Positions 60,126 to 64,000 of a DNA stretch of 64,000 nt are shown here, one piece after another. Made by a program: the position numbers and the translations under genes. The notes beneath the pieces are model-generated. The model made no database searches and had not been told where the DNA came from. It was given only the letters and a program-made list of their open reading frames with translations. The stretch comes from Protula sp. h YS-2021 (lineage: Eukaryota > Annelida > Polychaeta > Sabellida > Serpulidae), in the NCBI GenBank assembly GCA_949752745.1, contig OX457029.1, positions 44,502,500 to 44,566,499 of the forward strand, read 5' to 3'. Numbering within the stretch: position 1 is the first letter of the stretch; each line of letters starts with the position of its first letter.

Positions 60126-60200
60126 GACCAAAGTGGGATTTTAATCTGATGCAAAACTTCTGTTTCAGTATCTCGTCTACCAACTGAGCCAAGCCAACGG
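60126..60200 (-). ncRNA. tRNA-like sequence, probably a SINE head or tRNA pseudogene
   Basis: On the minus strand, GTTGGCTTGGCTCAGTTGG then TAGACGAG matches the 5' part of a tRNA, including a polymerase III A-box (TGGCTCAGTTGG). About 35 bases further, GATTAAAATCCCAC resembles a decayed B-box (GGTTCAAATCC type). The overall length of about 75 nt fits. The intervening stem text does not give a clear anticodon arm, so a functional tRNA is unlikely. A tRNA-derived SINE whose body continues to lower coordinates is more likely. Confidence 0.45.
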
Positions 60201-60612
60201 GTCGTTTTCGATATAAAAACATGCAAAAAACATCAAGCTGAAAGAAATCAGACGGTTCTAGCAACGATAGTTACAAAGCTGGGGCATGGTTAAATATTAA
60301 ATTTTTATTTGTATCATTTTGCACAAAAATAGCGACTTACCTACAATATATATGACATTAATTGATCTCGGTAAAATCTATAGTTCAAATAAAATCTGTC
60401 AATTTGAATTAAAAATACATGGTTCACCCAAGAGCAAAACCAGCACTGAATCAGTCTGCTGAATTCACTGCTAGCATTTTAATGAATAAAATGTATGAAC
60501 AATATTTTGATGGCGTGCAAGCTGTTCTAATTAAATTATCCAGATATGCATGGAATGTGTAGTTAAAAATAACAAAAAGTTTCTTTTGGATTTTTCATTT
60601 CTCTTTTAGTCC

Positions 60613-60676
60613 AACTTGTAATTTCCACTTGTAAACTTCGATTGCAATCGAAGTTTACAAGTGGAAATTACAAGTT
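60613..60676. other. 64-bp perfect palindrome with no spacer
   Basis: The two 32-bp arms (60613-60644 and 60645-60676) are exact reverse complements, centred on ATTG|CAAT. The right arm begins CAATCGAAGTTTACAAGTGG. Outside, 60612 (C) and 60677 (T) do not pair, so the palindrome ends sharply. It sits at the left edge of composite repeat copy 2. Copy 1 has a diverged, non-palindromic counterpart near 58137-58172. Confidence 0.9.
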
Positions 60677-61340
60677 TGTAGCTTTTCTGGAAGTTTCTGC
60701 CCTATTATTTCCTGTTCTCTTCTTTTTTTCCGTTGGATGATTTCTAGAAAACTCCTCCTACACCATTTGACGGGGGAAGATGAAATTTGGCACACGTGTA
60801 GATTATGACAAGATCTCGGTAAATCCGGAATTTTTGTTACCTCAACGGTCAAGGTCAAATTGAGGTCAAAGTTTTTGTTTCAAAGAATGGTCTTCCGAAA
60901 ACTCCTCCTAGCGTAGGGGTCATAGTTGGTACACTTATAGCCAATCATAAGGTCTCGGTGAAATCGCAAATATTTTTTTCCTTGACCTCAAAGGTAAAGG
61001 TAAAAGTGAGGTCAAAATATTCTTCAAAACGTCTGTTTCTCACGAAAAGTGACCATAAAAATCGCTCAAATCCCTTTTTGAATATATAAACGCATTCAGC
61101 AGGAGGTAACTCTGCATCTTGAATCTTGAGCTTGAAGGTCAAAGTCAGAGATCACGTTACCTCGTGAAAGACATATCGACATATCTAGAAAATCGTAGAG
61201 ATTTTGAGCTTGAGTCTTAACAACTTTTGGTCCTAAACAACGGTATATAAGAGGTATCTCAGTGACCTTCACTTTCTCGGTCACGTTCAAGATCCAAAAC
61301 TGGAAGGTGACTATTATCTCAAAAACAGTTAGAAATAGAA
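60660..61340 (+). repeat. Composite repeat, copy 2
   Basis: Parallels copy 1: AAGTTTCTGCCC, a pyrimidine tract, GGATGATTTCTAGAAAACTCC, an AGGTCA pair (60852-60868), TTCCGAAAACTCCTCC, the CACGAAAAGTGACC block, GAAGGTCAAAGTCA, then one worn unit of the GTTAGAGATAGAGC family near 61185-61335. Shorter than copy 1 because the tandem tail has fewer units. Confidence 0.7.
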
Positions 61341-61359
61341 ATCATTTTCGACCCTTTGA

Positions 61360-62700
61360 TCCCAGTACATGCAAGCATGAATTGTGTAGGAACAGGGTTG
61401 CAGCCAAAAAGTATATTTCAGGTGGCGGTAGTGAAGTACCGGGTGCTCAGGTTTGATCTGCGAGGCTGTGCATGGAGTAGACCAGGCGCTCTCAAGGGAG
61501 TGATGTGCAAAAAGCCAGTACATGCAAGGCTAAATGTACAGAACATAGCACGCGGTGCATCTCGTACGGCGTGCGAATAGCCACTACATTCAAGGCTATG
61601 TGCGGAGAAGAGCAGCGGTTGTGCCGGCGATCTACTGTGTCCAGGATAAGAGGTCGGTCGGAATGTGTACCAAGTGTGTAGAGTATGACTATGTACTGAA
61701 TGGATCATGTCCTGGGTATATGTATGCAAACTACACTGTTTGCAAGGCTACATGTACAGAATATAGCACGCGATGTATATGGTACGGCGTGCAAATAGCC
61801 ACTACATTTAAGGCTAGGTATGCAGAGAAACTCCTCCGCATGCAAGCCTATACGTACAACCACAGCACGCGACGCATCTGGTACATGTGCGAATAGATAC
61901 TACATTCAAGGCTATGTACAGAGAAGAGCACCGGTTGTGCCGGCTATGCACAGAGTATCACAGCATTAGAGATCAATCGCGATGTGTACCACGTGTGCAG
62001 AACATACGGTGTGCCAATAGCCACTACTTGAAGGACTGTGCATAGCATATGCACATGACTATGCACCAAGTGGAGCAGGTCCTGGGGCTAGGTATGCAAA
62101 GAAAGCTGTGCGAATAGCCACTGTATGCAAGGCTATATGTACAGAACATAGCACGCGGTGTATCTGGGGCGATTTGCCAACAGCCACTACATTCAAGGCT
62201 ATGTACCGAGAAGAGCAACGGTTGTGCCGGAGATGTACAGAGCTTGTCCAGGATACGTGGTCTGTTGGGATGTGTACGAAGTGTGCAGAGCACACGATGT
62301 GCAAATAGCCACTACGTGAAGGACTGCTCAGCAGACGCAAATGACCATGTACAGAGTGGGGCTAGGTAGACAGAATAATTTCACTGTGTGCAATGCCACA
62401 TGTACTGAATATATCACGCCGTGTAGCTGGCACGATGTGCAAATAGCCACTACATTCAAGGCTATGTACAGAGTGTGCCAGGGACATGGAGGTCTGTCGG
62501 GATGTGTACAGTGTGTAGTGCACACGCTATGCAAATAGCGACTACCTGAGGGACTGTGTGCACAGCAGACACAAATTACTATATATAGAGTGGAGAATGT
62601 CTTGGAGACTAGGTATGCAGAGAAAGCTGTGCGAATAGCCACTATATGCGAGGCTATATGTACAAAATATTGCACGCGGCGCATCTGGTACGACGGAAGA
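61360..62700 (+). repeat. Complex degenerate tandem array, about 1.3 kb
   Basis: Motifs AATAGCCACTACATTCAAGG (about ten variants between 61578 and 62640), AAGGCTA(T/C)(A/G)TGTACAGAA(T/C)ATAGCACGC (61525, 61748, 62128, 62390, 62650) and GTCGG(G/A)ATGTGTAC recur in changing order. The average spacing of the larger unit is roughly 270-320 bp. Several open frames of 60-118 codons on both strands carry a recurring Cys-rich reading, each ended by a stop in AATAGCC. More likely a satellite-type repeat than a gene. Confidence 0.7.
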
Positions 62701-62742
62701 TTTTTAGGAGACTGTTCTCACTTTTAAGCTTTTCGCGCTGGT

Positions 62743-62872
62743 TTCGCAATAAGCACTTTCACTTTTTTCACCGTAAGCCCTTTCACTCTTCTTTCACCAT
62801 GAGCCCTTCCAGTCTTCTTTCACCGTAAGCCTTTTTACTCTTTTATCACCATAAGCCCTTTCAGTCTCCCAG
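62743..62872 (+). repeat. 26-bp tandem repeat, four full copies
   Basis: Units start at 62769, 62795, 62821 and 62847 with CACC(G/A)T(A/G)AGCCCTTTCA(C/G)TC, exactly 26 bp apart, with a degenerate partial unit upstream (62743-62768). Non-coding. Confidence 0.85.
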
Positions 62873-63365
62873 CAAACATTCCGACGTCAGGGAGACGTCA
62901 GAATGACGTCAGAAAGCGACGTTTCTGACGTCGGTCTGACGCCGGGTTTAGATTGTATATGAAATTGGAACCGACGTCGGGATTTTAACTGAAGTCCGTC
63001 GGATTCCCACCTGAAACTGACGTCGGATTTTACCACCTTGAAACGATCAGTGTTAGACACGTCTTACAAAAATAGAGTCTAGAGTTATATAATTAATAGA
63101 TAATTAATCATTCAACTGCTGTTGTGAAATACATACGAAAGCATTTTCCATGTAAGTTTTACAATCTAGGAAGAAAAATACCGACGCGCCATCAAAATTC
63201 TAAAATTTTCATGTAAAAATTACGTTTTTTCTTCCCCTTTTTCAAAATGACTTCCATTTCCAGTGAGCAATAATAAATGTTCATAGCTTTTTGGTCGTTT
63301 TTCAAACGTCGGAATGACGTCAGAAAACCGACGTCGCCTCGACGTCGGAAAAAAGTCGGGTTTTG
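62873..63365. repeat. GACGTC-rich inverted-repeat element
   Basis: The left part (62873-63030) starts CCAGCAAACATTCCGACGTC and contains repeated GACGTC palindromes, including a full TGACGTCA at 62904-62911. The right part (63305-63360) has AACGTCGGAATGACGTCAGA, roughly the reverse complement of the left end, with TGACGTCA at 63315-63322. The AT-rich middle has no coding capacity. Likely a non-autonomous element; boundaries are approximate. Confidence 0.5.
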
Positions 63366-63430
63366 AGGAAATAGGTCGTGGCGTAAATCTACCCATTTTA
63401 CACCCTTAGTAGTATGAAAACGTTGGTTCT

Positions 63431-63526
63431 ACTGCACACAAAGAATTAAGAAACGACATGACCTCTATGAGAACCACTGCATACAAAGAATTAAGAAACG
63501 ACATGACCTCTATGAGAACCACTGCA
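63431..63526 (+). repeat. 45-bp tandem duplication
   Basis: ACTGCA(C/T)ACAAAGAATTAAG begins at 63431 and again at 63476; the two 45-bp copies differ at about one position. A third partial ACTGCATA follows. Recent duplication, non-coding. Confidence 0.9.
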
Positions 63527-63672
63527 TAGGAACGGATGATTGTGACGTCATAATCATTGTGACAGTCATATCAGTAAGTGGAGCAAGGGAGCAAAAGTTG
63601 TAGAACTACAATTGGATCACATCAGATCCAGGGATGGCATCCAGTGACAACTATTTCGGTAAGTGTTTATTG

Positions 63673-64000
63673 AAACTTTATAAATAAAAAGTGAACTTTG
63701 TAAACAAACTTTGTAAACAAACTTTGTAAACAAACTTTAGTTATTTGCATAATTGAAACTTTGTAAACAAACTTTGTAAACAAACTGTGTAAACAAACTT
63801 TATAAATAAAATTTGTAAACAAACTTTGTAAACAAACTTTATAAACAAAATTTGTAAACAAACTTTGTAAACAAACTGTGTAAACAAACTGTGTAAACAA
63901 ACTTTGTAAACAAACTTTATAAACAAAATTTGTAAACAAACTTTGTAAACAAACTTGACTTATTTACATAATTGAAAATTTGTAAACAAACTTTGTAAAC
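63673..64000 (+). repeat. 13-bp minisatellite (CTTTGTAAACAAA), cut by window end
   Basis: Repeats of 13 bp, mainly CTTTGTAAACAAA with CTGTGTAAACAAA and CTTTATAAACAAA variants, run from about 63690 to the end of the window. Two interruptions with TTATTT(G/A)CATAATTGAAA (from 63741 and 63960, 219 bp apart) indicate a higher-order unit. Three units make 39 bp, so long Phe/Val/Leu-rich minus-strand frames appear; these are artefacts of the repeat. Confidence 0.9.

Noticed and set aside
63667..63939. 90-codon Phe/Val/Leu-rich minus-strand frame that looks like membrane segments
   Set aside because: Pure translation of the 13-bp repeat (period 39 in codons); hydrophobicity follows from T-rich minus-strand text.

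Overview
This is a gene-poor, AT-rich stretch of a eukaryotic nuclear genome, almost certainly a marine invertebrate. A lophotrochozoan, probably a mollusc, is my best guess. The reasons: one intact animal-type biogenic amine receptor; long microsatellites and minisatellites; dispersed repeats carrying the AAGGTCAAGGTCA and CTGTCCGTCCGT signatures and (ACGG)n-bearing elements of the kind known from bivalves and gastropods; and no bacterial-style operon packing. The species assignment is inference, not proof.

The only convincing intact protein-coding gene is a single-exon, 402-residue class A GPCR at 41952-43160 (+). It closely matches invertebrate D1-like dopamine receptors (Dop1R1 type), has all seven helices and the amine-binding residues, an in-frame stop just upstream of its ATG, and a nearby AATAAA. 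A decayed Tc1-like (DD34E) transposase lies at about 51735-52480 (+). A tRNA-like sequence with A-box and B-box resemblance, probably a SINE head, is at 60126-60200 (-). Nearly all other open frames are chance or repeat-driven.

Layout. 1-13.4 kb: non-coding DNA with short degenerate repeats, a G-quadruplex-like run (8971-9014), two copies of a GC-flanked fold-back repeat (10783-11400) and a 35-bp-stem hairpin (11471-11550). 13.5-27 kb: a 334-bp terminal-inverted-repeat element, AC-rich and 19-bp arrays, (GA)n, a 178-bp TA-flanked MITE (24823-25000) and a 1.2-kb array of 63-bp repeats (25460-26692). 27-41 kb: simple repeats, a pearl/Helentron-like element (34551-35120), a fourth fold-back copy, a 144-bp duplication and a 33-bp array full of CACGTG palindromes (35920-36284). 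41-47 kb: the receptor gene and (GA)n. 47-53 kb: two inverted-repeat elements and the Tc1 relic. 54-64 kb: a dense block of nested and composite repeats. This block holds a 133-bp tandem array split by a 1.9-kb element, two copies of a composite repeat carrying nuclear-receptor-type half-sites, a 64-bp perfect palindrome, a complex 1.3-kb array, a GACGTC-rich element and a 13-bp array running off the window end.

There is no evidence of a multi-gene pathway or operon. The interest lies in repeat architecture: nested insertions, higher-order tandem repeats, perfect palindromes, and repeats carrying clustered transcription-factor-like sites. No computation was run; identities and copy numbers are by eye.
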